From: Mesostigma viride
Taxonomy: Eukaryota; Streptophyta; Mesostigmatophyceae; Mesostigmatales; Mesostigmataceae
Direction: 5' to 3'
Assembly: GCA_009746045.1 (NCBI GenBank)
Contig: RPFO01000667.1
Location: forward strand, 875,721 to 939,720
Length of the DNA stretch: 64,000 bases
Shown here one piece after another: positions 11,253-21,600 of the stretch. Numbering within the stretch: the first letter of the stretch is position 1; the number at the start of each line of letters is the position of its first letter. Below the pieces are notes generated by a model, which saw nothing but the letters and a program-made list of their open reading frames with translations, had not been told where the DNA came from and did not search any database. The position numbers and the translations under genes are program-made.

Positions 11253-11291
11253 GTAAGTTAGGGTCTTAGGGGCAGTGCAGCTTGTCTGGAC

Positions 11292-11398
11292 GATGATTAC
11301 TCTGATGATTACTCTGATGATTACTCTGATGATTACGCATGATTACGCATGATTACGCATGATTACGCATGATTACGCATGATTACGCATGATTACAC
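11292..11398 (+). repeat. Tandem GATTAC repeats, 12-mer then 10-mer
   Basis: Three to four copies of GATTACTCTGAT switch to six copies of GATTACGCAT and end in GATTACACCG. The array abuts the hairpin satellite. Confidence 0.85.
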
Positions 11399-11400
11399 CG

Positions 11401-11996
11401 GTATTACATAGGAAGGAGTGACTATGTACTCCACCCTATGTACTCCAAGAGTACATAGGGTGGCACACTATGTACTCCAAGAGTACATAGTGTGGAGTAC
11501 ATATGATCCGGGATTTCCGAATAGGGGACTGCCGACGCGGTGAGACACGCCCGTATTACATAGGAAGGAGTGACTATGTACTCCACCTATGTACTCCAAG
11601 AGTACATAGGGTGGCACACTATGTACTCCAAGAGTACATAGTGTGGAGTACATATGATCCGGGATTTCCGAATAGGGGACTGCCGACGCGGTGAGACACG
11701 CCCGTATTACATAGGAAGGAGTGACTATGTACTCCACACTATGTACTCCAAGAGTACATAGGGTGGCACACTATGTACTCCAAGAGTACATAGTGTGGAG
11801 TACATATGATCCGGGATTTCCGAATAGGGGACTGCCGACGCGGTGAGACACGCCCGTATTACATAGGAAGGAGTGACTACCTATGTAATCCACACTATGT
11901 ACTCCAAGAGTACATAGGGTGGCACACTATGTACTCCAAGAGTACATAGTGTGGAGTACATATGATCCGGGATTTCCGAATAGGGGACTGCCGAAC
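11401..11996. repeat. 152-bp satellite, 4 units, each with two long hairpins
   Basis: Units start at 11401, 11553, 11704 and 11856. Each carries two palindromes of the form CTATGTACTC-CAA-GAGTACATAG, extended by CACC/GGTG in one and by CACA/TGTG in the other, giving stems up to 14 bp with a CAA loop. The last unit breaks off before 12000. Confidence 0.9.
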
Positions 11997-13015
11997 TCGA
12001 GGCCCCCAGAGTACTAACTAGGCTGACTATGTACTCGAGTCACGAGTCACGACGCAGTGAGATACGCCAAGCCGCCCGAAGCAGATCTCTGCATGCGCCA
12101 CGTGTAACGAGGGTTCTGCTTGCGAATTCGAATTGCGATGAGCCGTTGCAGACGCGCCGCCTAGATGTTTGAATTTCATCAACGAGCCTTGAACGAGCTG
12201 GTAAAGTTTGCCTGCCCTTGCATCACCTTGCGCTGGCTATGCCGATTGCAGTCCAGCCGACTGATAGTGGTGCAAGAATAAGCGCCCCCCTAAACCCGCA
12301 TGCTCACGATGCTTGAAGAAAAAAAAGCAAAAGGCGCACTAGGATGCATGACAAGCCCTTTTGGAGCCCCAGTTTAGCATGATTCGGTCATCCGTTTCCA
12401 GCCATCGGCAGCGCCAACTCCGATACAGCTTACTATGGCGTAGTCGGTAGCCAGCTACACCGCTTTTCTTGCCTTTGTTACTACATGCAAACTTCAATTC
12501 GTTACATCGTGCGCCTGCGGCATATTTAAGAAAGCGGCTGCAAGCGCACCTTGCTGAGCCAGGTACACAATGTCTTCAGTCAGCGACCGCGTATGCATGC
12601 CACGTTTAGTCGCATCGAGTCGCGTAGACAATTCGTTCCGGATTAAATTGTTCACCGTTCAATTGCTCAGCGCTGCCTGAATGCAGCGCGCTTTATTACT
12701 GATTCTGTCCTCTTTGCATGCATTGCAGTGGATTGTATGTTATTTTCACGTTGTCCATCTTTCCACTCGCTTTCATTGTTTACCAGATACCAAAAGTCTC
12801 CCACGAGGTAGGCGACACTTCAATCTCGCTTATTTTACACCTGGCACACCTGGGCTTCTCTGTATGTGCCGATGCCCATCGTAAGTTGTTGAACGTTTTT
12901 TGCCCTCCATGGTTTCCAATTTTACTAGGAGTTCTTAGGAGCTCTCTCTCCATTGACTTCTCTGTCTCTTTTGCTTTGGCCATGCCATGTTAGGGTAATG
13001 TCTTCCTTGCTGCCA
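11997..13015. other. No recognisable gene
   Basis: Mixed composition with short frames only. I see no domain, splice pair or repeat worth naming. Confidence 0.4.
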
Positions 13016-14290
13016 TGCTAGCGGGCCCACATGCTTGTTCCTTGTCAAAGTAGGGAGGCTCGCGGGGTAGGTGGCTGGTCATGCTTGTACCTTATCAAGG
13101 GAGGGGCCCACGTAGGGTAGGTTGGTGGGCATGCGTGTACCTTGTCAAGGGAGGGATTCACGTATGGTAGGTGGGTGCACGAGCTTGGTCCTTGTCAAGA
13201 GGCACATACGTAGGGTAGGTGAGTGCACGTGCTTGTTACTGGTCAGGGGAGGCATGGATGTGGGGTAGGCATGTGCACGTGCTTATTCCTTGTCAAGGGA
13301 GGGACGCACGTAGTGTAGGTGAGTTCATGTGCTTGTTCCTTGTCAAAGGAGGGGTGCACACAGGGTGGGTGGGTGCACGTGCTCGTTCCTTGTCAAGGGA
13401 GGCATGCATGTGGGGTAGGCATGTGCACGTGCTTGTTTCATGTCAAGGGAGGGATGCAGGTAGGGTAGGTGGGTGGGCTTGCTTGTTCCTTGTCAAGGGA
13501 GGGATGCACGTGCGGTAGATGAGTGCACATGCTTGTTCCTTGTCAAAGGAGGGGGGCATGTGGAGTAGGAATGTGCACATGGTTGTTCCATGTCAAGGGA
13601 GGGATGCAGGTAGGGTAGGTGGGTGGGCATGCTTGTACCTTATCAAGGGAGGGGCGGACATCGGGTAGGTGGGTGCACGTGCTTGGTCCTTGCCAAGGGA
13701 GGGATTCACGTACGGTAGGTGAGTGCACATGCTTGTTCCTTGTCGAAGGAGGGGGGCACTTAGGGTAGGTGGGTGCACGTGCTTGTTGCTTGTCAAGAGG
13801 CACGTACATAGGGTTGGTGGGTGCACGTGCTTGTTCCATGTCACAGGAGGGATGCACGTAGGGTAGGTGGGTGCACGTGCTTGTTACTGGTCAGGGGAGG
13901 CATGGATGTGGGGTAGGCATGTGCACGTGCCTATTCCTTGTCAAGGGAGGGACGCGCGTAGTGTAGGTGAGTTCACGTGCTTGTTCCTTGTCAAAGGAGG
14001 GGTGCACACAGGGTGGGTGGGTGCACGTGCTCGTTCGATTCTTGTCAAGGGAGGCATGCATGTGGGGTAGGCACGTGCACGTGCTTGTTCCTTGTCAAAG
14101 GAGGGGTGCACATAGGGTAGGTGGGTGCACGTGCCCGTTCGATTCTTGTCAAGGGAGGCATGCATGGGGTGGGGCATGTGCACGTGCTTGTTCCTTGTCA
14201 AGGGAGGGACACAACAGGGTATGTGGGTGGTTTTGCTGGTTCCTCGCCATGGGAGGGACGTAATAGGGTAGGTGAGTGCACGCATCATTT
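13016..14290 (+). repeat. About 50-bp minisatellite with higher-order structure
   Basis: About 25 units contain CCTTGTCAAGGGAGG and GTGCACGTGC. Both words are near-palindromic, and the second includes CACGTG. About 190 bp at 13219-13409 recurs almost unchanged at 13867-14060, so a multi-unit block was duplicated with a period near 648 bp. Frames across it are artefacts. Confidence 0.85.
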
Positions 14291-14999
14291 TTTTCCTTAT
14301 TCTCAGCCCATCAACTAGAACTTTCAGCTGCCAGTCCTCACTACTCTACGACCGTAACTGCATTCGGGTTCATGTTAAATACGTTGCGTTTTTCTTGGAC
14401 GGCATGGAAGATGCTGTCATTTTCAAGAGAGGGATGCACGTACGTATTGGTGGTGGTGCACGCATCGTCCCTTTTCTTACTAGTTGCCTGTGTACTAGAA
14501 ATTTCAACTGCTATTCCTCGCTACCGTATGGCCGTAACTGCATTCGGGGCATTTTGCGTTTTCTATGAGTGCGTGACAGTTGCTGTCTTACTTGGACAAA
14601 GGCGGAATGAACTGCAGGCAATCCGGAATGATTAAGACGGGAAGTTGGTCAACTCGCACCAAAAGCGGAGCCGCCATATGGACGGCGGTACCTTTCAAAT
14701 CAACATGGGCGATTACCCCTGGCCGAGCGGACTTGAGGGTGACAACAGCTTCAAGACGCCACCCTCATCGGCCAAGGTTCTACTGCCGTAACGGCTTGAT
14801 TTATTACCTAAGATGTTCCGTGAACTTCATGTGCGTCATCTCCACGATTTCATCATGAAGCCCACGTTGACAACATCGGATGGAAGTGATTCGTGCAATT
14901 GATTATTAATGACTTCTTAAACATTTTAATGAAATGCCTAATTCAAAAATGCATCTTGAAAAGCAACATATCATGCAAGCCACTCACCATAGCCGGGGT
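14291..14999. other. No recognisable gene
   Basis: A 180-bp stretch is loosely repeated (14280-14420 and 14440-14600, sharing a CCGTAACTGCATTCGG word). Nothing coding is supported. Confidence 0.4.
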
Positions 15000-15518
15000 C
15001 AATGCATTTTAGAATTCGGGGCCATAACCCGGACAGGCTGCGTTGTAGGCATGGGTTACTATTATTACTGGGGCATAACCGGCCCCGTAACCACCGCAGT
15101 AGCCAGGGTTAACTACTGGGCCGTAACTACTGCAGGTTACGGGACGGTTGACGGACCCGTAACCAGGCCAGTAGCCAGGCCCGGTTATCAGAACTGGTCC
15201 CGTAACCATGCCGGTAACCCATCCCGGTTCTCAGAACTGGTCCCGTAACCATGGCAGTTTACCGCCCGGTAACTTCTACTTGGGCCGTAACCATGACCGT
15301 AACCCAGATAGGTTACGGGCATGGTTACGGCTCCGGTAAAAGTTACCGCCCAGTAAACGTTCCGGTAACTATTACCGCCCGGTAACCATTACCGGCCGGT
15401 ATTTAGTCTGTCGCGTTTAAGGTTACCGGCCGGTAACCTGGCCGGTAACCTGAAACGTACATGGTTACTGGCCAGTAACCGCCCCGGTAACCTCAACCGG
15501 GGCGTTTACGCCCCGTAA
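15000..15518. repeat. Right subterminal repeats of the CACTA-like element
   Basis: About 35 copies of CCGGTAACC-like words occur in both orientations, some paired as palindromes (GGTTAC..GTAACC). They end at the inverted repeat 15519-15533. The matching array at the left end supports one element spanning 6342-15533. Confidence 0.8.
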
Positions 15519-15533
15519 AATTAACTCCTAGTG

Positions 15534-16152
15534 TGCTGCGGGCTTGCTCTGGATACTACTGACTGGGACGCACTACATCGCGTGCATGGGTGGCCAGCAG
15601 AACCAGAACTGGTTCCTCTATCTCCATACCGCTCTCCTCCGGGTGGTGTGTGCCATGGTTCGGTCGGTCTTTCCCCACTCCACCATTAAGTGCGAGGACG
15701 CGGATGGGGCCGCCCTCTACTCACCCAACCACCGCCCCGACATTACCGTGCTTGACTACGACGGGCAGGGTTGCCACCTGCTCATCGATGTCTCCGTGGC
15801 TCGGCCGCTTTCCGGTCGCCACATCCTCCGGGCGGCTGTGGATGCCGGCGCTGCTGCCGCTGTGGCTGAGCGCGACAAGTTTGCCTCCTACGGCAATGTG
15901 GGGCCCCACCGGGTCATCCCCTTTGTCCTTGAGGAGTTCGGGGCCATGGGCCCCAAGACAGCGGAGTTTTTCCACGAGTGCTGCCAGCGCCGTGAAGACC
16001 GCCTCGACCTCGAGGGTCAGACCGCCCCGTGGTCGGCCCGCACGTGGTCCTCGTATTGGCGGCAGCGTCTGTCACTCGCCCTCACTCGCACCGTGGCTGA
16101 TGTGTTATTCCGCCGCACCCGGGCCGACTTTGTCGCGACCCATGCGGTCTAG
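15534..16152 (+). pseudogene. R2/NeSL-type retroelement, restriction-like endonuclease part
   Basis: This continues the frame interrupted at 6341. In about 200 codons it has HRPDITV, then LLIDVSV (about 15779-15799), then RDKFASYG, matching the PD..D..K-Y layout of the restriction-like endonuclease at the C-terminus of R2-group LINEs. It ends at a stop near 16150. The domain itself looks intact. The first dozen codons are in a second frame (GLALDTTDWDALHRVHGW), so one more indel lies near 15600. A minus-strand paralogue of its C-terminal half lies at 20733-20978. Confidence 0.8.
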
Positions 16153-16382
16153 ATTCCTTCCAGGCCTGCATGGTGGGCCGGCAGCGCTGTTGCTGCGTGT
16201 AGTTTTGTGATGTATAGTTAGTTGTACCTTGTGCCGCTGGCGTGATCCTTGGATGTCTGTGTCAGATTACTATTAATTTCTTCAGGGTTATTCTCCCAGT
16301 TCTCGGGTTTTTCCTTATGTTGCATGCCTATCTCACCTCCGTAATCTATCATTCTCAATGAAAATATATAATAATAGTTCTG
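16153..16382 (+). other. Probable 3' UTR of the R2-type element
   Basis: AT-richer sequence follows the endonuclease stop. No tail or target duplication could be fixed. Confidence 0.35.
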
Positions 16383-17320
16383 CAGACGATATTTGTAACT
16401 TTCGTGTATTTTTTCCCCTAATGAGATTAGCATAGTACCCGAGGAGGGGGGACATCCAGGCAAACACAGCACACTCCGTCACTGGTCCGGCGCGCCACCT
16501 CGGGACGTGTCCAGAGCGAGCACCCAAAACCGGGAGAAATGTGTCCGGCGCCAGAATTTTGGCGACGGAGTGCACTCCTGTCGTAATTTTTGAGGGCGGC
16601 GCCAAGGAACAATTTCAGGAGTGCACTCTTCCCGCCGGTCCGGCGCCTGGTTTTAGGACTAGGAGTGCGCTCTGGTGATCCCGCTAGCGTGGTCCGGCGC
16701 TTGATTTTTAGTGCAGAAGTCAGCTTTGACCATGCTGTACTTACAACTTTAGCTGAGAACTTACCAAGTGTTGGTTGATTCTAGGAAGATATATCAACTT
16801 TCAGGCCGGCGTCAGGTTGTTGTTGTTGATTCTGACACCGGACCTGGCGTCAGGCATATCGTCTTTTCCGCTTAATGTTGGCGTTCTTGCAAGTTGCAAA
16901 CCACCATCGCACCATGAACCAGCCTGAAGCCGGAGCACTGCAGTAAAAAATGTTGAATCATCAATCATCATTGAACTGCTCCTAGTCGGAGCATATGCTA
17001 ATATTATCGCTTACTAAGAGCCCTACTAAGAGATGCTATAAAAACTGCCACGTGTCGATCGTACAACCAACGTAGCTCCTTAGTCGCACACTCCCTAAGT
17101 TGTCGTTTTCGATCCGGCGCAGCCTTTTGGCTGACAGAGCGCACTAGGCCATTTTTCACTTTGGCTGGCGCAGGGCGGCGCGGTAGCCGCGGCATGCAGA
17201 CGATCGAGGGAGCGCGCTCTTGTGCGGTTTTAGGGGGGGATGTCCCCCCTCCTGTACTCCGTGGCACACTGGCATCCTCATATGCGCATGACACGCAAGC
17301 ACTTGTACTTACTTGCTTGC
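16383..17320 (+). repeat. Dispersed AGATTAGCATAGTA repeat, interrupted
   Basis: The left part is 16383-16438 and the right part 17254-17320, split by an 815-bp element. Uninterrupted or differently interrupted copies lie at 19222-19600 and 54324-54440 (GATTAGCATAGTACTCCGTG, then TGCAAGTACTTACTTA). The ACTTACTTAC end appears to have seeded the CTTG microsatellite that follows here. Confidence 0.7.
16439..17253. mobile_element. 815-bp TIR element, GTAC target duplication
   Basis: Exact 16-bp inverted ends AGGAGGGGGGACATCC (16442-16457, inverted at 17238-17253) are flanked by GTAC at 16435-16438 and 17254-17257. The paralogue at 54383 shows the uninterrupted site. Inside, TCCGGCGC and GAGTGCACTC words repeat near both ends (16490-16710 and 17110-17230), like subterminal binding repeats. 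There is no transposase. The left end has three extra bases (CCG) before the exact repeat. Confidence 0.75.
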
Positions 17321-17605
17321 TTGCTTGCTTGCTTGCTTGCAGGCTCGCTTGCTTGGCCTTGCTTGCTTGCTTGGCGCCTTGCTTGCTTGCTTGCTCGCTT
17401 GCTTGCTTGCTTGCTTGCTTGCTTGCAGTAGCTTGCTTGCTTGCTTGCCTGCTTGCTTGCTCGCTTGCCTGCTTAAGCTTGCTTGCTTGCTTGCTACTAG
17501 CTTAATTGCTTGCTTGCTTGCTTGCTTGCTAGCTTGCTTGCTTGGCCTTGCTTGCTTGCTTGCTTGGCCTTGCTTGCTTGCTTGCTTGCTTGTTTGCAGC
17601 ATGCA
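17312..17605. repeat. (CTTG)n microsatellite
   Basis: About 290 bp of CTTG repeats with scattered substitutions. A short (CAG)n tract follows at about 17660-17695. Ala/Cys/Leu-rich and Lys/Gln/Ala/Ser-rich frames here are artefacts. Confidence 0.9.
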
Positions 17606-17699
17606 CCAGTGCGCGGATATCGTCCTTGTTAAGCGTGGGCCGGGGCCGCAGCAGCGGCGGCCGGCAGCAGCAGCAGCAGCAGCCGAGGCTGCTGGTGCC

Positions 17700-19215
17700 G
17701 CCGCTAGTTCCACATCATAATTGGGCGCCTCGATCGGCCTGGGGAGTTGGCACATGTCAGTTGTCATTCATCTGCATGCATGTAGGTGCAGAGAATGAGG
17801 TCCCAGGCTCTGGTACTCTACCGATTATTCAGAGGAGCACTGAACAGCGCCCAGTCCGTGCATGGCCGGCTTGGCTGAAACTTGTCATGTGGTCGATCAT
17901 GGCTGCCGGACACTATTTTAATGTGGTCGGCATGTTCAGCGTTCAGCTGCATGGCAGTGACAGTGATTGATGACAGCTCGGCACATTGTGCCAACGTGTT
18001 AGCTCCAACCATTGCTTCGAAGAGGTTGAAGTAGTACGTGGCAGTGCTGAGCCAGGCGAGAAACGACCTAGACTGAGAGGATACCATGCAGCGTTTCGAT
18101 CCCATAAGCCGCCGGATTTAACCTTTTGCGCTTCAGGATTCAGGCGATGCGCTGGACGACGGTTTGCAGGCAGTCCTGGAGGCGGATTTGCCGGGGCTAG
18201 AGCAAGAGCGAGCAGGGTGGATCGAGTCAGAGCCGGAAAGCTCTTTCTCCTTGATTGAGTTTTGTTTCGCCGAATTTTGAATTTTGATCACCGAGCGAGT
18301 TTGGATGGCATGATGTAGGCGTCGTAATTGTTGCAATACTGTGTTATAGTAACCCAGATTATACTAGCATATGCACATAATGAGAAGAGAGTCAAGAGAC
18401 ACATCAGTTGCAGTTAGTCTGACTGAATTTGGGGCTTGAAGACACAAAAGTACTGACTGCTCTGCCGTCAGCCATCAGCCATGTCTCGTGGCTACGAGCT
18501 AGCCTCGCGAGAGGCTGCTCGAGCAGTCGCGAGTGGGTGTACTAGCTTGAATGCTCTATCCTGGGGGAGCCTGGGGGGGCTTCCACACTTTGTTGTTGAA
18601 ATATATTAAGGTCTGCGCCCCGCCAGTACACTTACGGCTTCTCGGGGGCAGGGGCTAGACTTCAAGTGGCTGATGTAGTCGGGCCAGTGACTGGGCACTG
18701 GTCGATCGTGGCGTACGTTGCTGCTGCTGGCCGGGCTGCATGGCGTCAGTTCATCATCAAGCGACCATGCAGGGGGTGCTTGCCAGCTCCTTGCGGCGAG
18801 AGAGGAACCGAACTCCGGGCTGTGATGTTGCTGAAGGGCTTGCGGGCCACGCGGCTTCTGCGATCTTCGCGCCTTCCCCCTCTGACAAATTTGCTATAGT
18901 TGCATCACATGACGTTGGACCACCATGCGCCCCTGGATCGAATAGTTGCCTGCATGCATGATCGACATGGAGGCATGGGCTGCATGCCATATGCAACAGG
19001 CAGCTCCCTGGCGGGTATGCATGGCCCTGTTGATCTCCCCGCGGCCCCCGCGCGGCCCATCCATTGCTGGCCAGGGTCGAAGTCCTCCTGGGTAGAGAGG
19101 CCGCTACACTACCGCTGCGGCTGCCATTTCCTATAGTGGATCAAAGACATCTCGGATGAGGAATATTAAACGAGACAAGGCAATGATTACTAATTAATCC
19201 ATCTGGTGCAACAAT
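17700..19215. other. No recognisable gene
   Basis: Several short frames, none with a family signature or convincing splice context. Confidence 0.4.
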
Positions 19216-19330
19216 AGGGTTGGGGCATGATGCAGATCGACTATCTTTGTTCAGTTGTTTGTTTTCTTTTGTGTTATTATTTTTCTAATGAGATTAGCAT
19301 AGTATTCGATCCGTGGCATGCATATGCGCA

Positions 19331-19558
19331 CGTGGGGAAGAAGCGTGTCACCACCATGGGAACTAGAATGCCCAGCGCGACCGCTAGGGCCTGGCACTCC
19401 ACGCTACAGGTCTGGCATGCAACAGGCTTAGTTAGTCTAGTCCCTAGACGGATATAGATAGAACAGAACCGGTAGGACTGTTTGCCTCCATCCATCCACC
19501 CATCCGGGTTAATACTCCGTGACTCCCCGACGGAAACACGAGTTTAATTAATTTATTA
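19331..19558 (+). mobile_element. LINE family A 3' end with 9-bp target duplication
   Basis: ATATGCGCA flanks the insert at 19322-19330 and 19559-19567. The insert matches the end of the 1265-1814 copy (CGGTAGGACTGTTTGC, CATCC tract, CCGTGACTCCCC). Its hairpin has decayed (CCCC-GAC-GGAAAC). It sits inside the AGATTAGCATAGTA repeat. Confidence 0.8.
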
Positions 19559-19599
19559 ATATGCGCATGGCGCGAAAGTACTTACTTACAGCTACACAT

Positions 19600-20053
19600 T
19601 TTCACATTCATTCATTTCCATCATCCTAGCTGGATGATGTACTCGACAAACGCGGATAAGATGATACCAGAGGCGCGAGCTACTATGGTCCAGATCCTCC
19701 AGGTTCCGGCCTGCGCTGGCCGGCTCAGTAGACTCATGATATTTGTTTTTAAATGATTCATACTATGTCCGGGCATTGAAAATCCTGAACGACTCGTCGA
19801 TCGATGCATGTGGATAAGATAACAGCACCGCCTCGGCCGGGCACTACCATACTAAGTGAGGCAACTACCCCTGGATATGGTCCGGATCCTCCAGATTTCT
19901 GGCCTGCGCTGGTTGTCTCAAATTGGTACTTGTCGTTTAATTGAAACTAGTTTCTGTGTGAGCTGGCCAGGGACTGAAAGCCACTGCATGAGTGCATGAT
20001 CTGAAAGTAGAATCTTCCAACCTTTCCTTTTTCTAATTTCCTATTTCATATCT
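19600..20053. other. Filler with two diverged Penelope-end copies
   Basis: The plus strand at about 19683-19725 and 19875-19915 reads GGTCC, GATCCTCCAG, then GGCCTGCGCTGG, an inverted and diverged version of the Penelope-like constant end. No gene is seen. Confidence 0.5.
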
Positions 20054-20152
20054 CAAGGAGACAACCAGCGCAGGCCAGAAATCAGGAGAATCCGGACCAT
20101 GGTAGCTCGATGAGCCTGCCGTTATCTCAGTTGTCCGCGTGTTCGAGTCGTT
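20054..20152 (-). mobile_element. 99-bp Penelope-like 3'-end insertion
   Basis: It starts with CAAGGAGACAACC and ends after GTTCGAGTCGTT. It is flanked by a perfect 7-bp duplication, CATATCT, at 20047-20053 and 20153-20159. Confidence 0.85.
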
Positions 20153-20732
20153 CATATCTTATCACAGCAGTGTTTATTTGATTGATAAGTATAATCGCAT
20201 ACTTGCACGACGCCAGAACCACTTTGCTACACTCTTTATTGCGCTCTATACTAGTAATCTGTAAATATTAGGCGGAGAAGAAAATGCGGGGTGACTGATG
20301 CCACCCGCCTACGCGGTAACCCGATTGACCATGTATCGATCCGCTGTTCTTTGGCGGTAAACATTCAGTAGTCGGTGCTTGGCGGCCACAGTTGGCGGGC
20401 CTGCAGGGGTCGATTGCCAGTCTGCATTGTCTTCTTGGCGTTTGGGGGCAGAAAATCACTTGGCAGCTTCAGTTGCCATGAATGAATGGATGACAGTGCC
20501 ACATGATTTTCCTCACCGTACGCAAAGTTAGCTATCATTACTGTGAGCAGGATGCGTTCTAGACTACACTCCTGCTTCACTTCTTCAATATATATTAAAA
20601 ATATAATTACTTGTAAACAACAGAGTGAAATCACTCAAACCAAAGCAAACGCCCAGCTATAAACCTATATACAGAGCCATGTCAAAGCTCTATACTACGA
20701 TAAGACCAATGGAAACGCCTAACGGGAGGAAC

Positions 20733-20978
20733 CTAATAGCCCTGCTGCACCGCAAAATCAGCCCGCGTACGGCGGAGCATGATGTCAGCCATGGCCCGAG
20801 TCAGCGCCACCGACAAGCGCTGACGCCAATATGACGTCCAGGTCCGCGCCGACCATGGGGCCCGCTGGCCCTCCAGGTCCAGCCGGTCCTCCCGGAGCCG
20901 GCAACACTCCTTGAAGAAGGCGGAGGTCAGGGGCCCCATGGCCCCAAACTCCTCCAGGACAAAGGGCACCACACGATA
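20733..20978 (-). pseudogene. R2-type endonuclease domain, C-terminal fragment
   Basis: About 80 codons match the C-terminal half of the endonuclease at 15534-16152 (PFVLEEFGAMGP, REDRLDLEGQ, APWSARTW, then RRTRADF). The core PD..D motif is missing because the copy is 5'-truncated near 20980, beside a GC-only hairpin. Confidence 0.8.
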
Positions 20979-20993
20979 TATATACAAGCTTAA

Positions 20994-21023
20994 GGGGGGG
21001 GGGGATGCTTCGCATCCCCCCCC
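20994..21023. other. Perfect 12-bp G/C hairpin
   Basis: Eleven Gs, then ATGC-TTC-GCAT, then eight Cs. Eight G-C pairs plus ATGC/GCAT make a 12-bp stem with a TTC loop. It lies exactly at the broken 5' end of the R2-type fragment. Confidence 0.8.
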
Positions 21024-21229
21024 AAAAGAAGGCGCAAAGCCGACCGTGACTCTAGTAGTCGAGTTTCGATCCGTCCGCCGACACATGGCAACTCGATTTC
21101 AGTCAACTAAAGCTTATGAAGGGGGCTGTTCAAAAAAAGGAAAAACGACACAATCCCCCGACAAATAACGACACGCTGTGTGGGCCTGAAACACCGCAGG
21201 ACGGTCCGCCCTCATTCCCAGTTCCCACC

Positions 21230-21600
21230 TACCCGGAGGGCCATTCGCTGCCGCTTAGTAAGACGCCCCGCCCTAGGCGAGGTCGCAACCCCCCTCCCCC
21301 CTCAGCGAGATGTCATAGTACGCGGATAACAGCGGAATCCCCCGCCCCCCGCGCCCCCCCACCCACCCGGAGGTCCCCCCCACCCCCACCTTCCTCAGCG
21401 AGGGCCCTCCATGATGCACCGGCGGATCCGTCAACCCCCACCCCCCACCCCCCCACCCCCCCACCGCCCCACCCACCCGGAGCTCCCCCCCCCCTCAGCG
21501 AGGGCCGGCCACGATGCACTGGCGGATCCGTCCCCCGCACACCCTACCCCTGCACCCCCCCACCCACCCGGAGTTCCTTCCCCCCCTCTCCCCCCCCGAA
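21230..21600 (+). repeat. C-rich minisatellite, about 85-110 bp unit
   Basis: Three to four units share CCCACCCGGAG, CCTCAGCGAGG and GGCGGATCCGTC. The proline-rich frames are artefacts. Confidence 0.7.

Larger units (their letters stand above)
6342..15533. mobile_element. CACTA-like DNA transposon inserted in the retroelement ORF
   Basis: The ends are exact inverted 15-mers, CACTAGGAGTTAATT (6342-6356) and AATTAACTCCTAGTG (15519-15533). Both termini are followed inward by dense short repeats of a GGTAACC/GGTTACC motif in both orientations, like the subterminal repeats of En/Spm (CACTA) elements. The flanks suggest a CTG (3 bp, as in CACTA) or GCTGC duplication. The exact right edge is uncertain by two bases. 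Removing the insert joins the upstream frame (ending Ser-Cys-Gly-Cys) to the downstream frame (Gly-Leu-Ala-Leu-Asp) without a shift. No transposase is visible, so the copy is probably non-autonomous and carries captured and repetitive cargo. Confidence 0.8.

Noticed and set aside
20054-20152. tRNA-derived SINE
   Set aside because: GGTAGCTCGA and GTTCGAGTC resemble box A and box B, but the motif order relative to the constant end, the many shorter copies lacking both boxes, and continuity with a Penelope RT fit a 5'-truncated Penelope 3' end better.
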